Positions 55,601-64,000 of a DNA stretch of 64,000 nt are shown piece after piece. How positions within the stretch are numbered: position 1 is the stretch's first letter; each line of letters opens with the position of its first letter. The stretch lies in the NCBI RefSeq assembly GCF_000699445.3, contig NC_067200.1:17366510-17430509 (forward strand), in the 5' to 3' direction. This DNA comes from Schistosoma haematobium. Lineage: Eukaryota; Platyhelminthes; Trematoda; Strigeidida; Schistosomatidae. Position numbers and translations under genes: made by a program. The notes beneath the pieces were generated by a model that saw only the letters and a list, made by a program, of their open reading frames with translations, ran no database searches and was not told the DNA's origin.

Positions 55601-58600
55601 ACTTACCACGGCCAACGGCTGTCGGATCTAAAATTCACAATAAATATTATTTTGTGGTTGATGACAACTAACTGACTCTTTCACTCATTCGACAACTCAC
55701 ATTTACAAATCATTACACAACATTCACTTCCTAAATTCCTACACCACATTGACAGATTATTGTGTTCAATATTCCTCAGTATCACTGACTTCAACAGATT
55801 TTACAATACACAAAACTACAGAATTTATTGTGAACTTACCACTCACTGAAACGATATCTGAAATGGAGTACAGTATATTTACTACTTAATGATGAAAACT
55901 GCAAGCTATGTTATCTAAACTGAACACCGTACATATTGATCAAGTGTGGATATCAACTAGAAAATTGTTATGCATTGGTGATTCACTCACCAATTATCCA
56001 CGCGCTATTCACATTCACATTACCCGATTCAAGTGAATTCTTCAACGATGGGAACCACGTTTTCGATGAAAATACTTTTTCCATTTCACTCGATAACACT
56101 GCCAGTTCAACCTTAACAGTATCGACACGGATATCATTTGGCCTTTGTGAGTGATCGATATCACATGACAGAGTAGCAGAACTCAACTTTGGTTTCAATT
56201 CCTTCACCACATCCACAACCTTTAAGAAATCACATGAAAACACTATCCGTCAGATTATTTCGTTGAAGTTTTTGTGAAAGTGATCATTCTAACTCGAAAT
56301 GTAAATTTTATTGATATTCACATGATTATTCATATCTGAAAATTTATGTCTATTTACTTTATTATAAAAATGGTTACTCAGACTTACAATTACCTAACAC
56401 TGAATCATAGTGATATCTAACATTTACCCTTTAGCAACAAAATTTCATTTTTTACAAATGTTCACATCAATGTACACGTCCAATTGCAACACATCATCTA
56501 GCATTCATTGCCGCGTGTCCACTAGATCAATGAGTAGGTTCACTAGGAGATTCATGTGGTCAATATATATATATATATGAGGTAAAATGACTCGAATAAT
56601 GTTGTCATACACGTCTCTTCGTGTTTTAGAACTCGAGTGAGAGCTTCTAGACTTACATTTGCACAGTATCTATCCAGAAGCTTTAGGGATTGTGCTACTC
56701 CCTTATTTTCAATTATTTCATCCCACTCCTTAACACGGACGGAGAGTGTATTTACAACGATATCTAAAACAAACCGGAATTCAAACATATTAGATGCAGG
56801 CACAATTCAAACACGAAAGTCATTCAAAACAGCAGCACGACTATCTCGCAGGAAATCGTACATGAAGCATTTTGAACGTGTCTATACAGGGTGATCCAAT
56901 ATACGATTACTGATTAGGAGTTACTAAGTGAATGAGCTAAAGCAATAATCAACAATAAATCAAACCATACAAAACTAGGATGGTCACTTCAATTTCTTCC
57001 AAACTGAAACCATGAAAACCGTAGCGCATGACGATATTTGTTGTAGTTCGGATGTAAGAGAAGAATATGTGTGTGGTGTTTGAATGAACTAATGATTCCT
57101 TTGTAACTGTTGAATGTTTGATTTCGAATTCGAAATACAGTACATTCCTTCGTGCTTATATACTACTACTTGATCCAATTGCGTTATTTCTGGGATTCTT
57201 AGTTCGTGCTATATTTCAAATATTCCTAATTATCAAAATGTGTCGCGTCTGAACATCAAACCAAATTGTACTGCATATTTCATTCAATATACACAAAAAT
57301 GAACGACTTTCGATTACCATTTTATACGAAACGTGATGCAAACGCAGTTCATCAGATGATATTACCGTTCAAATAACTTACCTTTACTTGAAAACTCAAG
57401 AGTCTGAGCTGCCACTTCTTGATCTCCTGTGACGTCAACAAAAAACAATGGAAATGATGAAGATGAGACATTCACATGAATTGAGAAACGCTTCATCAGT
57501 TTACTGACGAGTAGACACAACAAGTGATTGGTCAGTGAGTAGTGAATAGTACCACGGTTACATAATGGTATTAACGGCATTTAGCATTGAGTGGATTAGC
57601 CACTAAACAGTATTCAGTCAACAAGGAATTCGCCTATAGACAAGAGTCCAGCTGTCGAAGAATAGCTCACTGTTGATGTCACAGATTGTGGAGCTATTTT
57701 ACATGGGGTCCAACACACTGTAATGCAACACTTCCTTCAAAATTTCAGACAGACTTTGCTGACTAGTGGCTATCAGCATGAACAACGATTTTAGCTAATA
57801 CTGACAATGAACTCCAACCACCGAACGAACTAGATGCATGTTTATCAAGAATCATTCAGAATAATATGAGCTGTTTGATTTCGTATGACATCGTGAGCAA
57901 AATTTATTGGAATCACTAATTCTCGTCTTTCATTTGAAAGCAATACCATCACTCACATATTCACATCAATAGACATTTGCTTGATCAATCGACTAAACAC
58001 GTCTACGGTGATCCTGTTGATCTACTGTACTTCAAACTCCTTTATATTGAAGTAGGAGTTCAAGTGATTATCACAATTCACAGAGTCTCGTCTGTTTTTC
58101 TGTGAAACCTATGATGCATTGGACAACATCAAATCCTATTTCATGTGATGTGCGGTCCAGTATGCTTCCATTGAGTGCCATTTATTCATTTCTCCTGCTG
58201 ACAACTTCATCTACAACGAGACTGATGACACTCGAATATGTTCACAGCGCTATGTGGAGGTTCATCCGTCAACTCGTCATGAGTTTATTATCGGCGCAAG
58301 AAGTACACATAGATTGTTCACGTTACACTGAAAACCACGTAGCGATAACAGTGTAGACTGGCTATGGTACAGGATTTGAAAAACTGGGTGTCGACACAGT
58401 CTGGTGAACTGTTCACGAGTACAATTTGTCGTTTAACAGTTGTCGTTCATTACTTTGAGTTTCCATACTAGAACTAACCACTTCTTGCGTGTTCTCTGGT
58501 CATCACTGTTAGCCTAGCAAGGGTCAGCACATGATTCGAACTAAGGATTTGAAACATCTCATTATAACGGACAGAAACAATCATAAATAATCGATTCGCA

Positions 58601-59523
58601 GAGGATTTCGTCGTTTATTATTCATAGTTATCATTTTCGAGAAACCATCTGTTTTCGAGCATCACGGTTGTGTGAAAGCTTCACTTCAAATTTTCACTAA
58701 ATGTTTAGATTTAAAGTCTGTCATTACTTCTACTAAGGAGAAATACGAAGTAAATTCTAGTTTTCCACTACGCGTTCAATCAGGACATTCTTCCACTGTT
58801 TATATCATCCAATGGAGATCTATTGAAAACTTCAGTCGTTCGTATTGATAGTAAGTCAGAACAGTGTTGAACGAATACTTTCTTTATGGTTCTTTGATAA
58901 GGATTACAAACAGGCAAGTATTACAACTTATGCTGCAGTCACATTGTATCACGTGATACAGGTAAATGTCATGCAGTTTTGTCAGGACAATATTGCTTTC
59001 TAATATCGTCATGTTAGCAAATTTCAAAATGCTTACGGTGCACGAACGATGAATTCTTATTTATCAATCAATGACTTGGGCAAGGCTTTATTGGAGCCTG
59101 TAGACTATCAAGGCATTTGACTTATTATACTACCCGTGAGTTGTTCGGAATTAGTCATAAGGAAGCAGAACTTAGTATGATTCCATACTGATTGATACTC
59201 AACGGTGAATTATATTGTGATTGTAGGAGAACCAATGCTCTATATGGAGATCGAATGCGTGTTAACATCTTTCACAATATGAAGAGTGCTCGTCAACGCA
59301 CACTAATGACGGGCGACTTCCTGGTCAATCAAAATATTTAAGACGGTTCATCACCGTATAGTGACTAACGACATTATTACTGAGTGATTATTTATGTCAA
59401 GTACATCGTCATATGAATGAAAGTAAAGATGGAAACGCACATTTAGAAAGTTTCAAACTTACCTGCATTGCAGACCAGGAGAAAGAAGAGAAACCAAACA
59501 ACTGCTACTTGTGATCTAAACAT
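49696..59523 (-). CDS. MEG-like multi-exon secreted-protein gene, right copy with 5' end
   Basis: Exons on the minus strand: 59463-59523 (signal peptide), 57382-57426, 56657-56763, 55991-56219, 55840-55857, 55607-55627, 55027-55203, 54757-54818, 54094-54292, 53740-53811, 51760-51831, 51503-51574, 50821-50877 and 49696-49767, possibly ending at 46444-46520. The first six join without a phase break: 1-1-0-1-1-1. The product starts with a clear secretion signal and then an acidic, Ser/Val-rich chain with few Cys and no known domain, as expected of schistosome MEG proteins. Exons beyond 55607 leave two unexplained phase gaps. A solo LTR and Penelope-like remnants lie in its introns. Confidence 0.6.
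50274..50599 (+). pseudogene. Second Penelope-like 3' remnant, right arm
   Basis: Mirror of 5185-5510, with the same EH/FDWKDIEILDR signature. It is broken. Confidence 0.6.
50903..51241 (-). other. 339 bp right-arm-only insert
   Basis: At the matching place the left arm reads gatgaaaaaactg without interruption. Here 339 bp are inserted after the A-run and end in aaaa. The insert is AT-rich with no ORF, TIR or recognised repeat. It may be a small insertion with a 4-base A duplication, or a left-arm deletion at A-run microhomology. Confidence 0.7.
51503..51574 (-). CDS. 72-nt repeated exon, copy C, right arm only
   Basis: Acceptor gtcatttag, donor gtatgt, phase 1-to-1. It encodes 24 residues with the SQPEKKIDKEQTSLG pattern. 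It is the third working copy in the right arm; the left arm has two. Spacing to copy B is 257 bp, and the whole intron-exon unit is duplicated. Confidence 0.6.
51760..51831 (-). CDS. 72-nt repeated exon, copy B, right arm
   Basis: Mirror of 4561-4632 in its upstream half, encoding the SQPGTTTDKEETSLG pattern. Its downstream intron (gtatgtttgattgactgatg) differs from the left-arm counterpart. Confidence 0.6.
52382..53152 (+). pseudogene. Penelope-like element remnant, GIY-YIG endonuclease (right)
   Basis: Mirror of 3240-4010. The ORF 52392-52904 keeps CKISCSSCNDRYIEQSG with the normal Cys where the left copy has Tyr, followed by HEHRLAVRRHD. A TAG interrupts just before VEILDRR. It is antisense within the MEG-like intron. 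Confidence 0.72.
53740..53811 (-). CDS. 72-nt repeated exon, copy A, right arm
   Basis: Mirror of 2581-2652, with one visible Phe-to-Leu change near its end (NTTLG for NTTFG). Confidence 0.6.
54094..54292 (-). CDS. Candidate MEG-like exon, 199 nt, right arm
   Basis: Mirror of 2100-2298. The frame is kept, with a His-to-Tyr and an Ile-to-Asn change (CCSEYN, YRRNYW). Confidence 0.5.
55027..55203 (-). CDS. Candidate MEG-like exon, 177 nt, right arm
   Basis: Mirror of 1189-1365 with an identical translation. Confidence 0.45.
55607..55627 (-). CDS. Micro-exon, 21 nt, right arm
   Basis: Mirror of 765-785, splice sites intact. Confidence 0.55.
55840..55857 (-). CDS. Micro-exon, 18 nt, right arm
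   Basis: Mirror of 535-552, splice sites intact. Confidence 0.58.
55991..56219 (-). CDS. MEG-like exon, 229 nt, right arm
   Basis: Mirror of 173-401 with Glu-to-Lys changes (KELKPK, EMEKVF). It joins in phase 0 to the exon at 56657-56763. Confidence 0.7.
56562..56578. repeat. (TA)n microsatellite
   Basis: About eight TA units in the intron between the 107-nt and 229-nt exons. It is part of the 339-bp excess of this intron over the left copy. Confidence 0.75.
56657..56763 (-). CDS. MEG-like exon, 107 nt (DIVVNTLSVRVKEWDE...YCAN)
   Basis: Acceptor gttttag, donor gtaagt, entering phase 1 and leaving phase 0. It encodes about 36 residues, rich in Val, Leu and Glu, likely helical. It lies just outside the palindrome. 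Its relative in the left copy (1-74) is diverged. Confidence 0.65.
57065..57234 (+). mobile_element. Solo LTR fragment of the gypsy family
   Basis: It matches the LTR-like repeats at 11780-11964 and 16348-16532 (shared tgaatgaact/tgatttcgaattc, gcgttatttctgggattctt, cctaattatc). There is no internal element sequence around it. It sits in an intron of the MEG-like gene. Confidence 0.6.
57382..57426 (-). CDS. MEG-like exon, 45 nt (GDQEVAAQTLEFSSK)
   Basis: Acceptor gacgtcacag, donor gtaagt, phase 1-to-1. It directly follows the signal-peptide exon in frame and supplies the mature N-terminus. Confidence 0.65.
57430..59460. other. First intron of the right MEG-like gene
   Basis: About 2 kb with no recognised element apart from short repeats. 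No exon-like segment with clear borders was found. Confidence 0.5.
59463..59523 (-). CDS. Signal-peptide exon of the right MEG-like gene
   Basis: The ATG at 59523 is followed by MFRSQVAVVWFLFFLLVCNA: a charged start, a 12-residue hydrophobic core and a Cys-Asn-Ala cleavage site. The exon ends GCA-G before gtaagt (phase 1), so cleavage coincides with the exon end, a usual layout in MEGs. A TATA-like tatttaaac lies about 70 bases upstream, near 59590. Confidence 0.72.
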
Positions 59524-59587
59524 ATTTGCTCACTGTAATTCACCAAGTTTTCTGAAATCAATTACACAGTTTACGTCCTGATTCCTG

Positions 59588-59598
59588 TTTAAATACAA
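59588..59598 (-). promoter_or_regulatory. TATA-like box of the right MEG-like gene
   Basis: TATTTAAAC on the minus strand, 65-75 bases before the start codon. It is the only such box close to the signal-peptide exon; its role is inferred. Confidence 0.35.
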
Positions 59599-60539
59599 TG
59601 ATAACGTGTCATTCTAGTCACAATTAAAACGTATGTGATTGGCAAGTGTAAGGATAGAATTTATCCGATTGGTCGATGCCACATTTTCTAGACTACACCA
59701 AGGTCAAAACCAATGTGAATGAGACCATCATTCACCGTTTAATTTCACTCCATCCTGACCACACATTCCCTGTCAACTTGCGTATACGCCTATTCAGTTT
59801 CCGGCTGAAATATCCTCAAAGGCGTTGAAAAAGTATGATGGCGTGAGAGTCTCATACAAATGAATTTATGTTGATGTAAGAAAACAAATGTCCCAAGATT
59901 AAATTCATTCAGGCTCAACGTGATGTACGCTCAATCCATTCATAGTGCAAGTAAACTTCTTAATCATTATGCGTTTCTATTTCCGCGGTACAGTTAATGG
60001 CAATGAATGTGAAGATCTCTGTACCAATATATCGGCATAAAACAATTGGATGTGCAACATTCATTAGCATCTCCGTATTTTCAGTGTGTCAGCATGCAAT
60101 TCTATCCCTCTAAAAATAGTAAAGATTTCAAGCTAATTAGTGTCATACGTTTCGAGTTTACATAAGGAATAAAGTGCGACGACATTCTGCACGTCGAGCG
60201 TTACCCATTGTATTATTTTAGTCTGATTCCGTGCACCATGCCAAGTCGTTGTGATTATTTTAATTTAAACGAAACATTCTCATATGTGACAAAACCACTC
60301 CACATGTATTTAAAGTGATCAGTGAGAATATTGAAGATGAAATTAGTATATATTGGGCTGCAAAATTCCTTGATTCAAATTCGAAATGACAAAACGATTA
60401 CTGAGAAATTGGACATCGATCCCGTCACTTCTTGCACTTATCAATTTTATATGTGCATATTTCCCATCATGTCGACCACCACTAAACCGAGGATCTTCTT
60501 TTATATTATGTTGATGTTCAGCCTTCAGGGCGAATTGAT

Positions 60540-60630
60540 TCACTGTTCGTGCACCACTTTTCTTTTCAATTACCTTCTTGTCACGTTCTACATTTAGAAC
60601 AAATTGGAACTCCACCGTCACAACGTGAAG
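60540..60630 (-). pseudogene. MEG-like exon relative upstream of the right gene
   Basis: The minus strand reads VEFQFVLNVERDKKVIEKKS, with nucleotide similarity to the FEFRFVLDIV...EIIENKG border and body of exon 56657-56763. The acceptor equivalent is shifted (ctaaatgtag). It is probably a decayed duplicate from a neighbouring MEG copy. Confidence 0.4.
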
Positions 60631-60749
60631 TATTAGGGGTTTGGACTGCTCCATGAGTGCGTAAAGATGAGTACGGATTTCAGAACCAGATTGTGACTGC
60701 TATCGGCTGGCAGAAATTGAGAGTTTGATCTACTTCTGGGTTATCTCAC

Positions 60750-60874
60750 CTAGATCAAATTGTTGACATGCTCGATTCTTCTCGTCAGCTTGAGTGATGG
60801 AGTGATTATTAGGTCCGTCGAATAATGTTAGACATCTGTGATGATCGTAGAAAGTGGATGTTTGTCCGGTCACA
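60750..60874 (-). CDS. Candidate exon, 125 nt (TGQTSTFYDHHRCL...)
   Basis: Open between an acceptor attattggaag and a strong donor gtgaga. It reads VTGQTSTFYDHHRCLTLFD, then EKNRACQQFDLG, in phase 2-to-1. Not recognised. It could be part of the next MEG-like gene outward. Confidence 0.28.
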
Positions 60875-61005
60875 CTTCCAATAATATTAATGATTATCAT
60901 TCTATTGCAAAGTGATGACATATTTGAAGTGTGTATTGTTTATTGTCTTCTACAGGTTATTTATCCTTTATATTGTAAAACGAATTTATGGACATGGGCT
61001 GTCAG

Positions 61006-61044
61006 TCTCCACAACCTCTATACTAATAATTATCAGAATTAATT
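61006..61044 (+). repeat. 39 bp direct repeat flanking SMalpha-like SINE (left)
   Basis: It starts tctccacaacctctatac and repeats at 61263-61301, either side of the SINE at 61044-61250. It is longer than a normal SINE target duplication. Confidence 0.8.
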
Positions 61045-61250
61045 GATTGAGATCATGAAGCGATTGATGTTAGACCACCGTTGGAAATCTCGAGGTACTA
61101 GACGGCCGTTTCGTCCTATTGTCGATCCCGCTCGCGGGATTCGAACCCACCGCCTTCAGTCTCGCGCGTGAACGTTTCACCTACTAAACCACTGAGCCGG
61201 CATCCAATGATGTGTCTAACATCAACCAATCCACGAAATGATCTCAATCA
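61044..61250 (-). mobile_element. SMalpha-like SINE with tRNA-type promoter and half ribozyme
   Basis: On the minus strand, a tRNA-like block has an A-box-like GGCTCAGTGG (in 61189-61200) and a perfect B box GGTTCGAATCC (61137-61147), followed by AATAGGACGAAACGG-CCGTC from the 3' half of a schistosome hammerhead ribozyme. The first half (CTGATGA side) is deleted. Imperfect terminal inverted repeats starting TGATTGAGATCAT bound the element. SMalpha SINEs with this make-up are known from Schistosoma. Confidence 0.78.
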
Positions 61251-61262
61251 AAAACTTAATAA

Positions 61263-61301
61263 TCTCCACAACCTCTATACTAATAATTATCAGAATTAAT
61301 T
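61263..61301 (+). repeat. 39 bp direct repeat flanking SMalpha-like SINE (right)
   Basis: Exact partner of 61006-61044. Confidence 0.8.
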
Positions 61302-61416
61302 AATAAACTATTCATGAACGATATACTTTTCGTCTGCAGTACGTCAAGGATTAATACTGAAATAAAACATTGTTGTTGACATTGTTAACAGGAGGTTGTG
61401 ACGATTATTATCTTTT

Positions 61417-61545
61417 TGATTGAGATCCCGAGAGTGAGATTGTGAATGCGCACTGCTGAAGAGTCACAAAATAGGACGAAACAGCCGTCCAGTGCTTTCA
61501 GGTTTTCAATGGTGGTCTAACATCATTCGATTCATGATCTCAGTC
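61417..61545 (+). mobile_element. Short SMalpha-like element carrying a hammerhead
   Basis: Bounded by TGATTGAGATC and its inverted match (gatctcagtc). It lacks the tRNA-like block but contains a complete hammerhead fold. Its end (ggtggtctaacatca) is shared with the SINE at 61044-61250. Confidence 0.7.
61450..61495 (+). ncRNA. Hammerhead ribozyme (SMalpha type), core mutated
   Basis: Stem I GCACTG (61450-61455) pairs with CAGTGC (61490-61495). The core reads CTGAAGA instead of CTGATGA. Stem II is GTC...GGAC, followed by GAAA. The very short stem III leads to the cleavage triplet GTC (61487-61489). The layout is that of the schistosome minimal hammerhead. The T-to-A change in the invariant CUGAUGA core should strongly reduce cleavage. 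Confidence 0.72.
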
Positions 61546-61662
61546 TAAAATATTATTCATATTGTCAGTTCTCTTTCATGCTCATTTGTATACTATTTTT
61601 AGAGTTAATTAACTTAATTAACCCTGCAATCATTATTAACATTCCTTTTCACTCATTTGATT

Positions 61663-61692
61663 AATAATAAGAATAAGAATAAGAATAGAAAC
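61663..61692 (+). repeat. (AATAAG)n short tandem repeat
   Basis: About four imperfect AATAAG units. Confidence 0.65.
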
Positions 61693-61699
61693 AATAAGA

Positions 61700-62285
61700 G
61701 GTTTGATATTTCTCTACAGAAATATTTTAGCCGCTCATCATACGTGATCTTTGATAAAAACGTGATTTGGATCGGCTTCCTTCTATTCTGTACTTTAAAT
61801 AAGTGTTACCGCTTTCATAATTTGTTCCGCAAAACGAAACCGTAATAACATTCCAAAGATGAGTGGATCCCTTGTGTATTGCATGAAAAACAGTCTATCA
61901 ATATTATTAAGTCACTGTAACAATCCGATGACATATTTTGATCCACGACCATGTCATAGCTTTCATTGATTAATTTCCAACTTGATCATTGCTGTACTTT
62001 GATCACGAAGAAGAAAGTGCACCTCACACACAAGGAGGTGCTCTGATGCTGTCCAAGGAAGTACGAAAAGCATTTATAGAATGAGAATCTCATGGACCCA
62101 CAATCATTAAATGATCATTCAAAACAAAGTAGGAGGATATTACAATGAATGTTATCCAGTACTAGGCAGCCGAAAATGACGCGCATTTCAAAAGAATGAA
62201 TAGCAACTGAGAACAACTGGAACGGATTTTTCGGAATTGAGTTCGATGGAGAATTCTGATGTGTGGCACATGCTCTTCCACCATT
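61700..62285 (-). repeat. Unnamed dispersed repeat, copy B
   Basis: Inverted relative of 25560-26150, with the same block order. Both copies share a gtgttaccgctttcataatttgt-type stretch and the gagaattctg block. Confidence 0.6.
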
Positions 62286-62933
62286 CTACTTGTCATTTTA
62301 TCTCATCATCTGTATCTTAACAACGTATATTAGGACGTTGAATTTTGAATAAGTTTCATCTGAACAGTTAAATTTCTTTCTCTTTTTCAACGAGATTGTT
62401 GGCATCGTGACTTGTATTTCGTTTCATTCATTGCATATAACCTGATCGATATTATTATCTGGTATTTACGAGTTTTAGAGTTATGTCAACCACTTGCTTT
62501 ACTGTGAATAAGATCAGCAACTGAATAGTGAATCCGAAGTAACTTCTACAAACGAGAATATGACTGCCGCTTCACCGAAACATAATCCCATAAAGAAATT
62601 CTGAAAACTTAATACAGCATGATTATCGAGTAACCCGACCCAGAGCACAAATCAGTGTGTTAATCACTGAAATTATAATGCGTTTGGAACGTATAAAAAT
62701 CTAAAGTGTACAACGTTTAACAGAAGTAAATAGTGAAACAAAGATCTACCATCAATTATCAACTAGAACATTCAGTCTAATAATCAAACCACACTATCCA
62801 ATATGCGTCCATATAAAGTGTACAAAATTATTAACAATGAGGCATTAAGAACTCTATGCCCGACAACGCATCGGTATTTGTTATGACCAGTGAATTAGTG
62901 GCGAAGAACAATAAGATCGTTCAGACATTATTT
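62286..62933. other. Nothing recognised
   Basis: AT-rich sequence, no gene or repeat assigned. Confidence 0.5.
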
Positions 62934-63105
62934 TCATAATTTCACTACAATCGCATCTTCTACATTACGTTCGCCGGCTTCCCATCATTCAGTTAAAATA
63001 ACAGTCCTAAACAAAGCAATCAACCCATGTCATCTTGTCACATTCACACACACTTCTATTGAGGCCATCAAGAAATAACAGGAAATCCAAATTCAAATCA
63101 ACAGC
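62934..63105 (+). repeat. Fragment paralogous to right-arm MEG intron (55416-55580)
   Basis: It shares caatcaacccatgtcatctt and the following 90 bases nearly unchanged, in the same orientation as 55416-55580, and breaks off at a gypsy element. It suggests another MEG-like copy beyond this point. Confidence 0.7.
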
Positions 63106-63109
63106 TGGT

Positions 63110-64000
63110 TACACACGGCAGTTTCGGTTGCGTTTGGTTTATCTCAGGGTACTTATTGAGTATTTGTTTGTAGTAGGGATCGATCATGTACCTTACTGTG
63201 ACTGGAGATAATCTACACCGGAAAAATAATTTATACAAACAGATAAATCATTGTTTCTGTCAACTTACATCCATTTGCGCGTGTCGATGAGTAAATTATG
63301 GTGTTGTAGCAGGTCTACACCAATGATTGGCATAGAAGTATCTGCAACAACGAAAAGCCAGTGGATAGGTTTGCGTAGACCCATGTTAAGGTAGACGTAC
63401 CTTTTACCATATGTGGCGTTAGGTTTGCCGTTTGCCGCCTGTAAGTTGAAAACCGGTTCCTGAAGTCGGTAGTTAGGGTTCACTGGAAGAACGCTAACTT
63501 CTGAGCCAGTGTCTACGAGGTAGCGAACTTTCGTAATCACATCAGTGACCTATAACAGACGGCTGTGTTTGCCGGCTACAGTTGCCGTTGACGTGTGCAG
63601 GCTGGGAAGTTTCCTGAAACGTTGTTCATGTCGGTCTGTTTGGATTTTGGAAAATTGCAGGGTTCTCTGCAATTTCAAGATTTCCTGTACTGATCATGAT
63701 ACCAGCACCAGTCGAGATTTTCTGTTCCTCGTGTTCTAGAGACAGATTGTTTCCGTAAAGAACTCCTTCAAGGGGTCAGTGTATGACATACTTCAGTATG
63801 TCACTTTCACTAAGAAAACCTCAGCGTTAGAAAATCTAGTGATCTCTAGAATGCGGTCAGCGGATGCAGACAACTTGTTGTTTTGAAACGAGACAAGCAC
63901 AGCTTGCAACTGTTGAGGAAATTTAGACAAGAAATGTTGTCTGAACAGCTCATCATCGAATGTACTTTGACCAATTACCTCTCTCATTCAAAACAAAATG
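63110..64000 (-). mobile_element. Ty3/gypsy element fragment (protease and gag), runs off window
   Basis: The minus frame 63265-63540 has VRYLVDTGSEVSVLP (catalytic D-T-G) and PIIGVDLLQHHNLLID (the flap-distal ILG block). The frame 63793-63987 has FRQHFLSKFPQQLQAVLVSF, the conserved gag segment of the same broad gypsy group as the element at 29165-34645. Gag is broken between 63793 and 63540. The rest lies beyond the window. Confidence 0.78.

Larger units (their letters stand above)
37693..56297 (-). repeat. Right arm of large palindrome
   Basis: Reverse complement of 95-14158. Right-only additions are a 3926 bp RTE-like LINE plus its 12 bp duplication (40836-44785), a 339 bp AT-rich insert (50903-51241), a 257 bp exon unit (around 51503-51759) and a 12 bp insert near 51447. 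With these removed, the arm is 14,058 bp against 14,063 bp on the left. Confidence 0.93.

Noticed and set aside
1..56297. The palindrome as a simple assembly duplicate of one haplotype.
   Set aside because: Arms differ by many substitutions, exon copy number and a LINE insertion, and have different outer neighbours. It cannot be excluded without long reads, but it is not the simplest reading.
61118..61200. A functional tRNA gene on the minus strand.
   Set aside because: A and B boxes are good, but there is no proper acceptor stem or anticodon arm, and it is joined to hammerhead sequence; it is the tRNA-like head of a SINE.
1..64000. CRISPR arrays, operons, bacterial promoters, phage or plasmid functions.
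   Set aside because: Sequence is eukaryotic (introns, LINEs, LTR elements, SINEs); no regularly spaced repeats of that kind were seen.

Overview
The window looks like nuclear DNA of a blood fluke (Schistosoma or a close relative). It is AT-rich, has very small spliced introns, and carries schistosome-type mobile DNA: SMalpha-type SINEs with a hammerhead ribozyme, CsRn1/Boudicca-type and other Ty3/gypsy elements, RTE- and CR1-like LINEs, and a Penelope-like GIY-YIG remnant. It also has exon chains typical of schistosome micro-exon genes (MEGs). The organism and family names come from recognising motifs; no database was searched.

The dominant structure is a large imperfect palindrome. The left arm (about 95-14,158) is repeated in reverse complement in the right arm (about 37,693-56,297) at high identity, around a 23.5 kb spacer. 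With three insertions removed from the right arm (3,938, 339 and about 269 bp) the two arms agree in length to within a few bases. Each arm carries a copy of a multi-exon MEG-like secreted-protein gene reading toward the palindrome centre. Penelope-like remnants lie in its introns, and the 5' half of a decayed gypsy element lies at the inner end. The right-arm gene extends outward to a signal-peptide exon at 59,463-59,523. The left-arm gene runs off the window start.

The spacer holds the rest of the gypsy element with a CR1-like LINE nested in it, an intact four-exon ribosomal protein L7 gene (17,804-18,699), LINE remnants (19.4-20.3 kb and 27.1-28.8 kb), a MEG exon-like fragment (28.8 kb), a 5.5 kb CsRn1-type LTR retrotransposon with apparently identical LTRs (29,165-34,645), and a collapsed partial third copy of the arms (35.8-37.7 kb).

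The right arm alone carries a complete 3.93 kb RTE-like LINE with a 12 bp target-site duplication. Its first bases fold like the start of an HDV-type ribozyme. Outside the right arm (56.3-64 kb) lie the MEG 5' exons, a solo LTR, MEG paralogue fragments, two SMalpha-like SINEs and the edge of another gypsy element.

The locus reads as a rapidly duplicating MEG cluster shaped by inverted duplication, tandem exon duplication and repeated retrotransposition around one housekeeping gene. MEG exon chains were inferred from splice sites and reading phase, so exon membership and the 3' end need transcript evidence.
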